Shown in pieces: positions 1 to 10,375 of a stretch of DNA of 64,000 nt. Positions within the stretch are counted from its first letter, which is position 1; each line of letters begins with the position of its first letter. The stretch is from Nostoc punctiforme NIES-2108 (GTDB taxonomy: Bacteria; Cyanobacteriota; Cyanobacteriia; Cyanobacteriales; Nostocaceae), in assembly GCA_003326195.1 (NCBI GenBank), contig LXQE01000029.1, positions 276,291 through 340,290 on the forward strand, read 5' to 3'. The notes beneath the pieces were generated by a model. The model saw nothing but the letters and a program-made list of their open reading frames with translations. It was not told where the DNA came from and did no database searches. Both the position numbers and the translations under genes were made by a program.

Positions 1-484
1 CATCGCTGAGTTGACGCACTTCTCGCCTAGTGATGCGATCGCCTTTTTGGGCGGCTTCACTCACCATCTGTTGCACTTCTGGGACTGCTTTGGAGGTTTC
101 GACAAATGCCCGTTTACTGAAGTTGTTCACAGAGCTAGGGTCAAGTTTACCGTCTTCAATCAGGGTATCAGCACTATTCGCCAGTTGAATCCAGGAGTAT
201 GCTTGACTTTTGCTGATTTCCCGCTCTTTTAGCCATCGGAGAAAGCCAGTACCGCGACCGTCACCACCCACTTTTTCTCTGTCGCGGATCGCCCGTAAAA
301 TTCGCCCCCGCCAGATTTCAGTTTGCAAATCAAAACGATCGCATACCTGCCAAGCTATTTCTAGCTGCTGTTGAAAATCTGACTCTAGAATCTGTTCATC
401 TTCTGGATCGGGCAGTTCAAAGCTGATATCGGCTGGCTGTAGTAAAGCAGCAGCAAGGTCGTTGATGGAGTCGGTATCTTGCAC
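1..484 (-). CDS. Hypothetical protein, C-terminally truncated by window edge
   Basis: An open frame reads leftward from a GTG at 484 and is still open at base 1, so only the first 161 residues are visible. An in-frame TAG lies four codons upstream of the GTG and no ATG lies between, which fixes the start region. The protein is acidic at the N-terminus and then helical and charged, with a segment WRGRILRAIRDREK near residue 60 and a run of Lys/Arg/Glu near the visible end. I do not recognise a named family. It looks like the soluble helical proteins common in Nostoc, and a DNA-associated role is possible but unsupported. Confidence 0.6.
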   Translation of the reverse strand, partial: MQDTDSINDLAAALLQPADISFELPDPEDEQILESDFQQQLEIAWQVCDRFDLQTEIWRGRILRAIRDREKVGGDGRGTGFLRWLKEREISKSQAYSWIQLANSADTLIEDGKLDPSSVNNFSKRAFVETSKAVPEVQQMVSEAAQKGDRITRREVRQLSD

Positions 485-646
485 GATTGATGACTAACTA
501 GTGGATGCGATCGGCTTATTATGCCACAATCTGTGGACTCTCACTTAAGGGGGAGTACGGTATTTTGAATTACAACAAATATAGTAGGAAGGGGTAAATC
601 ACTTTTGTAAAGTCTTTAATTAATCAGAGAGAATAAAAATAAAACG

Positions 647-1633
647 ATGAACCAGGTAGACTACCTCCGCATTAGCTTAATCGATCGCTGCAATTTTCGT
701 TGTCAGTACTGTATGCCAGAGGGAGTAGAACTGGACTATATTCTCAAGCAACAGTTATTGACTGATGAAGAACTACTCACCTTAATTCAAGAAGTATTTA
801 TTCCAGTAGGCTTTAATCGGTTTCGTTTGACTGGGGGGGAACCCTTATTGCGTCCGCGTGTGGTGGATTTAGTCGGTGCGATCGCAACTTTACCCCAAAC
901 TCAAGACCTCTCAATGACGACCAACGGTTTTTTGCTGGCTCCGATGGCGCAAAACCTTTACAATGCTGGTTTGCGACGAATTAATATTAGTCTGGACTCT
1001 CTCGATCCTGATATTTTTGACCAAATTATCGGTAATCAGGGGCGTTCTCGTTGGCAACAAGTTTGGCAGGGGATTCAAGCAGCCCATCAAGTTGGATTCG
1101 ACCCCCTGAAGCTGAATGTGGTGGTGATTCCTGGGGTTAATGACCACGAAGTTCTCGATTTAGCCGCCCTGACAATTGATAAACAGTGGCACGTTCGATT
1201 TATTGAATTTATGCCCATTGGTAATGTGCATTTATTTGGCGATCGCGGTTGGGTATCTTCAGCCGATTTACGAGAACGTATTCGCGATCGCTGGGGCTTG
1301 ACAGAATCACAAGTTCGTGGGGCTGGCCCGGCTGATGTCTTTCAAATTCCCGGTGCGAAGGGGACACTAGGATTTATTAGTCAGATGTCAGAATGTTTTT
1401 GCGATCGTTGTAATCGGATGCGCCTGAGTGCTGATGGCTGGCTGCGTCCCTGTTTATTGAATGAAACTGGTCAAATAGATTTAAAAACTGCCCTGCGTTC
1501 TGGCGTCAGCACCGCTCAATTACAAGAGCAGGTCAGACATTTACTCGGAATCAAACCAGAAATTAACTTTAAAGGTCGCGATTCTGGCATTTCAGGTACA
1601 TATACCCGCACCATGTCGCAAATTGGCGGATAG
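647..1633 (+). CDS. moaA: GTP 3',8-cyclase MoaA (molybdenum cofactor synthesis)
   Basis: This radical SAM enzyme carries out the first step of molybdopterin synthesis, rearranging GTP to 3',8-cyclo-GTP in the cytoplasm. The N-terminal radical SAM cluster motif is C15, C19 and C22 (CNFRCQYC). The second cluster motif near the C-terminus is CDRC followed 13 residues later by another Cys. The protein ends in the Gly-Gly tail that is diagnostic of MoaA. Its 328 residues match the usual length. It stands alone, with no other moa gene in view. Molybdopterin is needed for nitrate reductase, which fits an organism with strong nitrogen control. The ATG at 647 directly precedes conserved sequence, so the start is secure. 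Confidence 0.95.
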   Translation: MNQVDYLRISLIDRCNFRCQYCMPEGVELDYILKQQLLTDEELLTLIQEVFIPVGFNRFRLTGGEPLLRPRVVDLVGAIATLPQTQDLSMTTNGFLLAPMAQNLYNAGLRRINISLDSLDPDIFDQIIGNQGRSRWQQVWQGIQAAHQVGFDPLKLNVVVIPGVNDHEVLDLAALTIDKQWHVRFIEFMPIGNVHLFGDRGWVSSADLRERIRDRWGLTESQVRGAGPADVFQIPGAKGTLGFISQMSECFCDRCNRMRLSADGWLRPCLLNETGQIDLKTALRSGVSTAQLQEQVRHLLGIKPEINFKGRDSGISGTYTRTMSQIGG

Positions 1634-1692
1634 TAATTGGTCATTTGTCCCTTGCAAATAACTAAGGACAAATGACTAAGGACAAATGACTA
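1634..1692. repeat. Heptamer-type short tandem repeat (STRR)
   Basis: The convergent spacer between moaA and rpsD is made almost entirely of repeats of a GACAAATGACTAAG unit. The same ATGACTAA/ACAAATG vocabulary recurs inside cimA near 62.0 kb and just before thiO at 63.5 kb. It is non-coding and its role is unknown. Confidence 0.75.
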
Positions 1693-2301
1693 TTACGCTT
1701 GTCGTGAGTAGTATTCCACCACAAGTAGTTCATTAACTTGTAGTGCCACCCATTCGCGCTCAATAACGCTGTTGACTTTACCAACCAACTTATTTTTGTC
1801 AAATTCCAAATGACTGGGGAGGTTTGCCAAACCGGGATATTGCAAGTTAGCTTCCACCAACTTCCGGGATTGTGCCCGATCTCTGACTGCAATTACTTCG
1901 CCAGGACGGCATTGGTAGCTGGCAATATTCACTACACGACCGTTAACAGTTACGTGACCGTGATTTACCAGTTGACGAGCGGCTGGGATAGTCGGGGCTA
2001 TACCCAAGCGGAAAACAGTATTATCCAAGCGCATCTCTAGCAATTGTAGCAGCACTTGTCCGGTAGAACCAGTAACACGTCTAGCTTTCCGCACATAACG
2101 CAGCAATTGCTTTTCAGTCAAACCGTAGTTGAAGCGCAGCTTTTGCTTTTCCTCTAAACGGATAGCATATTCAGAGCGCTTCTTGCGATTCTGACCATGC
2201 TGCCCAGGTGGGTAAGCGCGTCTGGCGCTTTTACGAGTTAATCCTGGTAAGTCGCCCAAGCGGCGGACAATTCTGAGGCGGGGCCCTCTATATCGGGACA
2301 T
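1693..2301 (-). CDS. rpsD: 30S ribosomal protein S4
   Basis: S4 binds 16S rRNA directly and nucleates assembly of the small-subunit body. The opening [20 protein letters not shown] and the Arg/Lys-rich N-terminal third are typical of cyanobacterial and plastid S4. The S4 RNA-binding domain spans roughly residues 90-155 and includes the [10 protein letters not shown] segment. The length of 202 residues is normal. The gene is monocistronic here, transcribed toward moaA. The ATG at 2301 is the conserved start. Confidence 0.97.
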   Translation of the reverse strand: MSRYRGPRLRIVRRLGDLPGLTRKSARRAYPPGQHGQNRKKRSEYAIRLEEKQKLRFNYGLTEKQLLRYVRKARRVTGSTGQVLLQLLEMRLDNTVFRLGIAPTIPAARQLVNHGHVTVNGRVVNIASYQCRPGEVIAVRDRAQSRKLVEANLQYPGLANLPSHLEFDKNKLVGKVNSVIEREWVALQVNELLVVEYYSRQA

Positions 2302-2757
2302 GAGTTTCCTTAATCTAATCCTGTTTAAACTTTACCCAAACCATTTTGACATTCCACTGATGATAAATCAGCGGATTCTTGGTTTTTTGAAGGTGCTTGC
2401 TTTGGTATGACGTATCCTACCAATGTAGAGGCATCTCCTTTACACCAGTTGCTTTAAGTCGGTTGAGCCGACACACTGGCTTCCAAGCCTGAATTCCGAC
2501 GTGCCCCGCCGTACTACTGCCAATAAGTTTTTTGTGTTTATTTAGTTTCGTAGGCTACTCAATCATCAGATTGGTTTACGCAGTATTCTTACTCTGAAAT
2601 ACTTTTTACGTTGCCTACTTATCTTTCAAACAGCTATATTAACACAATTTCGACATAATTAATTATATCTATACTTTACTACCGCCGAAATTCTTAGATT
2701 ACAGAGGATTTTTAAGATATTTGAGTTAGCATAACTTTGGGTGTTTGGAGAATGGCA
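2302..2757. other. Divergent intergenic region between rpsD and a secreted protein gene
   Basis: About 455 bases without a convincing gene, holding the promoters of both flanking genes. Between about 2400 and 2515 lie two compact hairpins (GTCGG-ttga-CCGAC and GGCTT-cca-AAGCC). Read on the minus strand, this block translates to CVGSTDLKQLV before a stop. That reminds me of the C-terminal tail of IS605-type TnpB proteins, so it may be a mobile-element relic. This last point is a weak inference from memory. Confidence 0.35.
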
Positions 2758-3411
2758 ATGTCAATGAGCAAAAAAGTGGTTAGCAAAGGTAAGAACAAAC
2801 AAGGCAGTTCCACCTCCAGGATTTTAACATTACCAGCTTTGGCTATAGCTGGATGTTTAACAATCTTGCCTAATGTGGCTGTTGCTGCCTCCTACAGGAA
2901 TGATTATAGTGTCTGTGCGGGTCGCCTTTTGAGTGTGGGTGTAAAGGCAGAAGCGGCATCAGAAGGTTGTGCAGCAGCACTGCGTCCAAAAGATTTGGCT
3001 GCTTGTGTGGTGAAAATTGATAAAGAAACCCAAATTGCTGCGACAGATGCGCTTTCTTCTTGTGGCAAAGCTCGGCGTCCTGAAGAGTTAGCAACCTGTG
3101 TAGTTGGTGTCAGCTTAAGTACTAAGGAAGAAGCTAATCCGACAGTTTTAGATTATTGTGGACGCAGTTTGTTACCCGTGCGCTTTGGTCAGTGTGTGGT
3201 TGGCTTGCGTAGTCAAATCGATTTTCCTGCTACTCAAGCGCTAGAAACCTGTATCAGTGCTGATGATAGTGTTATCGGTGCTTCATCTTCGTCTACACCG
3301 CCAACGATAATTCCTGCGGGTTCAAGTCCAAGTTTAGAGACTACCCCATTTCCAAACCAACCAGTTGTTCCAAACCAACCAGTTGTTCCAACTCAACCGG
3401 GCACTAATTAG
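2758..3411 (+). CDS. Secreted Cys-repeat protein of unknown function
   Basis: The protein has 217 residues. A basic N-terminus is followed by a hydrophobic stretch ending in AVAAS, a typical Sec signal peptide with an Ala-X-Ala-like cleavage site. The mature part contains three related blocks of about 35 residues, each with paired cysteines and ending in C-V-V (AACVVKI, ATCVVGV, GQCVVGL). The tail is Pro-rich with a NQPVVP repeat. Upstream TTG and ATG codons exist at 2737 and 2752. I chose 2758 because GGAG at 2747-2750 then sits seven bases before the ATG. The regular cysteines suggest disulphide bonds in the periplasm or outside the cell. I do not recognise a named family. Confidence 0.8.
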   Translation: MSMSKKVVSKGKNKQGSSTSRILTLPALAIAGCLTILPNVAVAASYRNDYSVCAGRLLSVGVKAEAASEGCAAALRPKDLAACVVKIDKETQIAATDALSSCGKARRPEELATCVVGVSLSTKEEANPTVLDYCGRSLLPVRFGQCVVGLRSQIDFPATQALETCISADDSVIGASSSSTPPTIIPAGSSPSLETTPFPNQPVVPNQPVVPTQPGTN

Positions 3412-4172
3412 ATTACAGTGCTTTGTGTAATTGATTGAAAATACAGGTTGAATATAGAGTGGCTATTTGCCGACCTGATTCAGGGACTACCAAAAAATAA
3501 ATCATTCGATTTTAATTAGTAGGTTGGGTTGAGCAACAGCGAAACCCAGCCTTATATATTTACAATGCTTCTACCTGCGCGGACAAGTCGGGAAATAGCA
3601 AGCCCTCAGTGGCTCCCCAAACTACACAACTTAAGGTTTTTGGCGCTAGCCCAAGCGTATTGGATTATCGGTAGTTTGATCGTAGAGAAAGCGATCGCTT
3701 TGTCGCACTAGTCCTAAGTCGGAACAAGCTGGAATTGAAGCAATAATAGTTACTATATTTCTTACTTTGGTATCTATATCAATATCAATCATCATCGAAA
3801 GGTTGAAGAAGTTTCAGCACCCCGCCCAAAAAAGCCGTCTTTTTGCCCTTCTCGATGATGCCAACACCTGGTCTTATTCAGACTACAAAGATATCACGCG
3901 AACCTTCAGGCGGATTGTACACTAATGCAACTTTCGTCAAACCGCTCTATTAGCTCGGACAAACTTCAGTACCACTTCTGCCACTTATAGGCATTCCGAT
4001 ACCTAGCACTGTTCCCAAAGTGTCCACTTACCAGGTAAGCATTCAAATAAATGAAAAATATTATCATGCTTCCCTCCAACGCAAAGAGGAGTTGGAGAGA
4101 GGTTAGTTGAACTCACGTCAGTTTTTCAGCTTTGGGAATGCACAGTCTGCACAGTTTGCACAGTTAGTTATA
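3412..4172. other. Intergenic region, possible gene remnant at 3690-3925
   Basis: No intact gene is supported. A + strand frame through about 3690-3925 reads as a hydrophobic segment (TIFLTLVSISISIII) followed by protein-like sequence (LFALLDDANTWSYSDYKD) and a stop, with no good start codon. It could be the decayed 3' end of a membrane protein gene. The 3529 open frame (60 residues) overlaps a generic repeat and is not credible. Confidence 0.3.
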
Positions 4173-5189
<1,017 letters not shown>

Positions 5190-5289
5190 TTACAGAATTT
5201 TTAATCGAGTGAAAATAGGTAGTATACACCTGGCTGAAGGCTGTCTTTACTTCAAACTATATTAGTATGCGATAACGATGATATCGGTG

Positions 5290-5303
5290 GTAGCGCAAAC
5301 TAC
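5290..5303. promoter_or_regulatory. NtcA-like palindrome upstream of hetR
   Basis: The sequence GTAGCGCAAACTAC fits GTA-N8-TAC exactly and sits 125 bases before the hetR start codon. Reading toward hetR, a weak -10-like TACTAA begins 22 bases after it, and better TAATAT/TATAGT matches follow at 25-28. The known NtcA effect on hetR in Anabaena is mostly indirect (via NrrA), so direct binding here is inference. Confidence 0.45.
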
Positions 5304-5704
5304 CGTTTTCGCATATTTCCTGGTACAAAAGCAGAGTCGGTAGTTGTGACTATAACTGTCTCTGCATCTAACCGGAAAATTAAAGACACCACCAAATCCA
5401 ACTTAAAGGCGGTTTCTGTCCCAACAGTCAACAATGCTGCAATTAATCTCCAAAGCCTTTCAGTTTTCTGGTCTTTTTCATCTTTCAAGAGCAACAACGT
5501 CAAGCTGCTTACACCTAATTATGGCACTATGCCGACTCAGAGTAAAAACTAGTTTGCGCGGTTAATCTGGGATATCTGTTACTAGAAAAAGATGCTTTTT
5601 TTCAGCTTTGGCGAATTATTTGTAGTACATAAGTGACTAGAAATAATTGGGAATAGTCTCAAAACAAATCGCTTACCAGGTGTAGCCACATTTAGAGGTT
5701 GAGC

Positions 5705-5775
5705 TATACAGCTCGTTGTGAACTATCCATTCGGTTCACAACCTCCAGTGATGTCTCGGCTGTATCAGCCGTTGG
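5705..5775. other. Cluster of three hairpins
   Basis: Three perfect stems lie side by side: GAGCT/AGCTC, GTTGTGAAC/GTTCACAAC (9 bp) and CGGCTG/CAGCCG. The outer GAGGTT/AACCTC also pairs around the first two. The compact fold suggests a structured RNA or the end of a mobile element. I cannot assign a family. Confidence 0.4.
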
Positions 5776-6360
5776 CTTGAGGGAAGATAGTAGACATCAA
5801 ATAGAGCAAATAATTCCAATTTCAAAATACCTGTTGTTTTTCAAATATTGTTCCTTATCATATCACTGTTTTTGAGTTTTGAAATAAAATTGTGCATTTT
5901 AAAGTTTATAAATTAGGACTATTTAAATATTTGGTATTCGGCTTAAATCAAGGTTTGATGATATTTTTATATTTATTCCTAAATCCAAGTTTTATTTATT
6001 ATTTTATGTTGATTGTTGGACACGAAAAGCCACGATTATTCCAACTAAATCGCGTATTTATAAGGCTTTGGCGCTCGTGCTAATAACCGAAAGATTAGTT
6101 AATAGCCATACATATAATAAAACATTTTGGGTTACGTCCGATGATTATTTAGAGACTTTTTAGCAATAAATTTGTATTTATTTCATGAAAGAATTTTAAA
6201 CTTTCGTGATTTAAGTAATTTATTGGCTACTTTTAAGTATGTTTTTACCTCGCTATTTTATATATTTGAGAGACTTAAATTACGTAGATAGTTTGTTGCT
6301 GTAAAAGGAGGATAACCCTTAGCAAACTACGATATAAGCTTCGTTTTCTGGGTGTCTGAG

Positions 6361-6390
6361 CGATACCTACGGTGGGCTACGCCTACGCAG
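6361..6390. repeat. Palindromic Nostoc repeat
   Basis: A GC-rich unit containing GGGCTACGCCTACGCAGAT. The same core occurs at 32072-32104, and its inverse GCGTAGGCGTAGCCC at about 28095-28125. This is a dispersed short palindrome family, non-coding here. Confidence 0.6.
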
Positions 6391-6970
6391 ATTAAGTTGA
6401 CTAGTATAAAACGACAGAAATAAAGATACCATCTTACGAAACACTATTAGTAAGTGGGTGTGAATAATTAAAGATTTGTCGTGACTTAGGGCGGTCTGGG
6501 AGCCTTCCCCATTAGCGACAAATAAAACGGAAGGATAGGGGCTTTAGCCCTCACTACAAGGCAATTTGATTGAAGTTACATTGCTTAACATAAGTTAGTT
6601 TATTCTTGCCGACTTACTTTGCCTCCCACGCTGAAAAAATAGGTAGGCTCACCGCCTAATATCAACAAAGTGCGTTTGGCTTGAAAAAACGAGTTACTCT
6701 AAACATTTGTGCGACTTCTCCATCTCTTAGTTCCAAAATGTGCTGCCATGGTCTTAACTCCTTGCGAATCTTCTTTTTGAGCAAGTACTCGTGCTCAATT
6801 GCTGGAGTTAGTACTACTCATATTGCTTACATATACGTGTTTTCCCTACCTGTATCAGGCTAAATCCCTAAAAATATATTACAAGTCGATTTATTCTGAA
6901 TACTGCTTGCCGATCTATTAAGTGTTATCTGCACCTATACAGCATTCTGAAATCACTCGTAAAAATTTAA

Positions 6971-6999
6971 ATCCCCGACTCCTTTGAGAAGTCGGGGAT
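6971..6999. terminator. Hairpin downstream of the DMT-transporter gene
   Basis: A 10-bp perfect stem ATCCCCGACT/AGTCGGGGAT with a 9-base loop, 100 bases past the stop of the minus-strand gene ending at 7099. A near-identical hairpin core lies at 16188-16220, so it may be a mobile hairpin as well as a transcription stop. Confidence 0.5.
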
Positions 7000-7098
7000 C
7001 TTGAAGTTATAAGTGAGCGCATTAGCGTCAGGATTGATGCTGAGAGCGATGGAAGGTAAAGTAGTTCCCATCACTCTTAAGCTGATTGAACTCGCCAT

Positions 7099-9432
7099 TT
7101 AATTCGTGGGACTAGAGGGTTTAACCTGATTTCGCATTGTTTCAAAGCTAAAAGCAGCCGCGCCAAAGGTTACAAATAACACTCCCAGAATTTGCACAAT
7201 ATCCAAATTTTCTTGAATGATTAACCCAGCGAAAATCACGGTTAAAACTGGGATGCTACCACCGATGAGCGCCGATCGCGAGGCACCTAGTTTACTAATA
7301 CCAACATTATTGAGCAAATAACCTGCAAGGGTCAGCACACCCAAAATAAATGCGCTTAAAACCAGTTCCAGCATTTTAGTGGGGTCAACTACTACCAAGT
7401 TCCAATTGCTTGGCAAAGGTAGCATCAAACAGATAAAGCTCAACAACAGCATGGTAGTGAAGTTAATCAAAGTAAAAGTCACAGGATGCAGTTTGCTAGC
7501 ACAGACTCGCGTCAGAATTATATAGGCAGCAAAAGCCACACCCGAAAGAATGGCGGTGCTGCTTCCCATTGAAGTATTACCAATACCGATGCTGGGAGAA
7601 CCTCCTAAAACCAACAATTCACCGCAGCAAATTGCGGCGATCGCAGCAATGCGGAATACAGTGGGGCGATCGCGAAACAGAAACCACGAAAATAGACCGC
7701 TAACCATCGGATAGATAAAGAACAGTGCGATCGCCATTCCAGTTGGGACTTGAGCGATCGCAATGTAGATTAGCACCTGAGATAAAAACAAAAAGCACCC
7801 ACTCACAATTGACAACACCAAAATCTGCTTGGTAGCTGCATTGGCAGGTGTGGGATTTCCTCGGACTGAAGCAGACAAAGTTTCAAAGTCTTGCCACAGT
7901 CTGGGATGCAATATCGGAGACAAAAGTACCATTAGTGGTACGACTACCATAAACCGTAGCGTCAAAATTAACAGAGTATTGCCCAAAGTCGGCGGTAGCA
8001 ACTGCTCTACCTCTAATACTCCAAAAATCTGAGAACCTTCGTGGAAAATCACCTTAATGGCTACGTTGTAAAGCGACGATACCACTACCGATAAGACGAT
8101 TAACAAAAAACCGATTTGGAGTGTCGATAAACCAGAAGAATTAGGCGATCGCGATTGTGGGGGTTTTGCTTCCGCCTGCGGTTCTAGGGCAGTGGTCGAT
8201 GAGGATTCAGCTTTGCTTTGGGATACGTTCTTACGGCGGACAGAAAGTGGTTCAGTAGGAATCTTTAAAGAAGGTCGGATTATTCTCGGCTTTGGCACAG
8301 ACGCGATCGGAGGCTCTGATTTCGTTTCGTTTTCCGGCGATTCCTGATTTAGGACAGAAATTGGCTCGGTGGCATTGTCTTTTGGTGGCGGAACTACAGC
8401 CGCAGTAGGTTCTGATGGCGTTTCCCTTGGCGATAAATCCTGGCTAGGGACAGAAATTGGATTCGCGGTATTTTCTCTAACAATCGGCGGCTCTAATGTT
8501 GTTTCTCTTGCCGACAAATCCTTGCTGGGAGAAGAAATTGGATTTGCGGTATTTTCTCTAACAATCGGCGGCTCTAATGTTGTTTCCCTTACCGACAAAT
8601 CCTTGCTAGGAGAAGAAATTGGATTCGCGGTGTTTTCTTTAATAATCGGCGGTTCTGCTGTCGTTTCCCTTGGTGAAAATTTATTAGGGATCGGGGAAAT
8701 TGGCTCAAGGGAATTTCTTACTACTTCCTCAAACTCTGGCAGGGATGTATCAACAGAACTGTTTTTTTGTGGCTCCGTAAACTGCAAAACAGTAGGTATA
8801 CCTGCTGTTGCTGATTTGCGTGAAGTTTCTTCTATAGTTTTTTCTAGTTCTCCATGCAGGCGGTTAACAAACTCCGCCAAAATCGTTTCCCCTTGCTGCT
8901 GCTGGCTATACATCCGTGACAACTGTTGGGAAAGATTACTTTGATAGTTCTTCAGCTCCTGTTGTAAGGAATTAAAGGTAACAGTAACGGTGTCATCCAG
9001 ACTGTCAAACATGTGTTCGACTTTTTCATTAATTTCACCTACTACATTGCTGCTTACTTCAGCAGACTTCAACGCAGCTTGTTCGTAAGATTTGCCCTCC
9101 ATGCTTTGATTAGCTAAAGTTGCCAGAGAGGATTGCAGTTGTGAAGATATATGCTTTGCCAGAACTTCTGCCAGTTGCCGAATTAACACTTGCTGCTCAG
9201 TGATTTGGCGCACTTGTTGTAAATGCTCTTTTTCCTCTACCAAGCTTTGAATCTCATCAGATAACCGATTTTTTTCTGACTGAAGCCGCTTTACGTCTTC
9301 CTGCAAACCTCTGAGGACATTCTGCTGAAGATTTTCTAAGTCTTCAACTACAGCCCAAAGAGCATTTTCTGCTGCTCTAGATAGCTCCCCTCTGACTCTT
9401 GGGTTTTCTGGTTGCTTCTCGAATCGCCCCAT
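7099..9432 (-). CDS. Fusion of coiled coil, repeat linker and EamA/DMT-type transporter
   Basis: The protein has 777 residues. Residues about 20-230 are a charged, Gln/Glu/Leu-rich coiled coil. Residues about 245-390 are a Pro/Glu/Thr-rich linker with tandem 27-residue units (core LEPPIVRENTANPIS, three near-identical copies and two degenerate). Residues about 450-770 hold ten hydrophobic segments, forming two EamA repeats of the drug/metabolite transporter superfamily. Ordinary EamA proteins have about 300 residues, so the N-terminal 450 are an addition. The coiled coil and linker should be cytoplasmic. The substrate is unknown. The nearly identical DNA repeats at 8420-8690 suggest recent expansion. 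The gene is monocistronic, with its start at the ATG at 9432. Confidence 0.85.
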   Translation of the reverse strand: MGRFEKQPENPRVRGELSRAAENALWAVVEDLENLQQNVLRGLQEDVKRLQSEKNRLSDEIQSLVEEKEHLQQVRQITEQQVLIRQLAEVLAKHISSQLQSSLATLANQSMEGKSYEQAALKSAEVSSNVVGEINEKVEHMFDSLDDTVTVTFNSLQQELKNYQSNLSQQLSRMYSQQQQGETILAEFVNRLHGELEKTIEETSRKSATAGIPTVLQFTEPQKNSSVDTSLPEFEEVVRNSLEPISPIPNKFSPRETTAEPPIIKENTANPISSPSKDLSVRETTLEPPIVRENTANPISSPSKDLSARETTLEPPIVRENTANPISVPSQDLSPRETPSEPTAAVVPPPKDNATEPISVLNQESPENETKSEPPIASVPKPRIIRPSLKIPTEPLSVRRKNVSQSKAESSSTTALEPQAEAKPPQSRSPNSSGLSTLQIGFLLIVLSVVVSSLYNVAIKVIFHEGSQIFGVLEVEQLLPPTLGNTLLILTLRFMVVVPLMVLLSPILHPRLWQDFETLSASVRGNPTPANAATKQILVLSIVSGCFLFLSQVLIYIAIAQVPTGMAIALFFIYPMVSGLFSWFLFRDRPTVFRIAAIAAICCGELLVLGGSPSIGIGNTSMGSSTAILSGVAFAAYIILTRVCASKLHPVTFTLINFTTMLLLSFICLMLPLPSNWNLVVVDPTKMLELVLSAFILGVLTLAGYLLNNVGISKLGASRSALIGGSIPVLTVIFAGLIIQENLDIVQILGVLFVTFGAAAFSFETMRNQVKPSSPTN
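8420..8690. repeat. In-frame tandem repeats, 81-bp units, in the DMT fusion gene
   Basis: Three nearly identical 81-bp units plus flanking degenerate ones encode the 27-residue linker repeat. The unit length is a multiple of three, and the differences are mostly single substitutions, so copy number may vary between strains. Confidence 0.75.
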
Positions 9433-10375
9433 TAGCTTCTAACCTCTAACACTTTGACGATAAAGCTGCTTCCCGTACACTTGATTGGCGGTCATCCTAA
9501 TTTCCTGTATTTTGTCAGATAAATTAAAAATTTTAACAGCACTTCCGCATTTCAACGTAATTCTGTCATACTAGACACAGGTTAGCAAAGCATCTAAGTT
9601 TGCCACACAGCTTACTACACCGTGTTCTCTTCAACATTGATAAGTATTTAACCATTAGATTTGGAATTTTGGTGAGGTATCACCCGTATTGGTGAGTCCA
9701 CCTGCTGTCTTGGCGTTTTGCGTCGTTAGCGCAGCGTTAGCGAGTCTTCTCCCTTGGCGTTAGCCTCTCCCTTTGGGAGAAGGGGAGACGCTAAGAGCGA
9801 CCGAGCGTCTGGCAAAGTGGCGTTAGCGTAGCGTTAGCGAGCTTGCGAGCGTCACCCGAAGGGCGGTTCCCATCGTTAGCGACGCTAGAGCGTCTGGGGG
9901 ATTGCCCAACCCGAAGGGATTTTGGATTGATCGCCACGCCTGAAAGTCCCTTAAATAGAGACTTTTTTATTTTTGGTCAGTTTAATTTTCATAAATTATT
10001 TGCCAATGAAATTTTTACTTTTAAAGAAATCTCACTCCAAATAAATATTTATTGTTTTGCTGCCAATAATAATTGTCAAAGATTCACAGATGCGTGTGCG
10101 TAGGCGAATTGTCGCTGGATATTCCCACCAAATTGTCTGACTTGCGAAACTAGCTATAAATTTGTGTGGAATGTAACTGGTGTGACAGTTTATATCTCTA
10201 AATGGAGATTAAAGTATCCTTCTGTGGAAATTCAAAGTTACGCTATCCCCTGCACAACATTCTAATGAATGAGCAGCAATTCTGCAAAAGCACGCTTTTT
10301 TTGGCGTTGTTGCAGTCTGGGTTTTGCTTTGAGTAAATCCCAGTAGAAGAAAAGTTTGGAAAATATTAATAATTC
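9433..10375. other. Repeat-rich intergenic region
   Basis: About 940 bases without a gene. The stretch 9711-9905 is a dense patch of nested palindromic Nostoc repeats built from GCGTTAGC, CGTTAGCGA, GAGCGTC and CCCGAAGGG words. The rest is AT-rich and featureless. The open frame at 9843-10103 begins inside the repeat patch and is not a credible gene. Confidence 0.6.
9711..9905. repeat. Nested palindromic repeat patch
   Basis: Multiple overlapping copies of GTTAGCG, GAGCGTCTGG and GGGAGAAGGGGAGACGC with internal symmetry. The related GCCCTACGGCCCTTCGGGC vocabulary appears inside the FAD oxidoreductase gene at 20957-21037, so the same repeat family enters both spacers and genes. Confidence 0.65.

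Noticed and set aside
1662..1892. 76-residue frame antisense or shifted across rpsD 3' end
   Set aside because: It consists of repeat DNA plus a shifted reading of rpsD, whose own frame is strongly conserved.
2440..2520. tRNA-like fold upstream of rpsD
   Set aside because: No T-loop (GGTTC) or acceptor stem pairing at the right spacing.
5300..5552. Overlapping short frames upstream of hetR
   Set aside because: They read through the NtcA-like palindrome on both strands without starts that have ribosome sites or any recognisable motif.
8369..8944. 191-residue frame antisense to the DMT fusion gene
   Set aside because: It is a mirror of the tandem repeats in the real minus-strand gene, which has clear coiled-coil and EamA features.
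9843..10103. 86-residue frame in the spacer between DMT and PiT genes
   Set aside because: The first half is translation of a palindromic repeat and the second is random AT-rich sequence.
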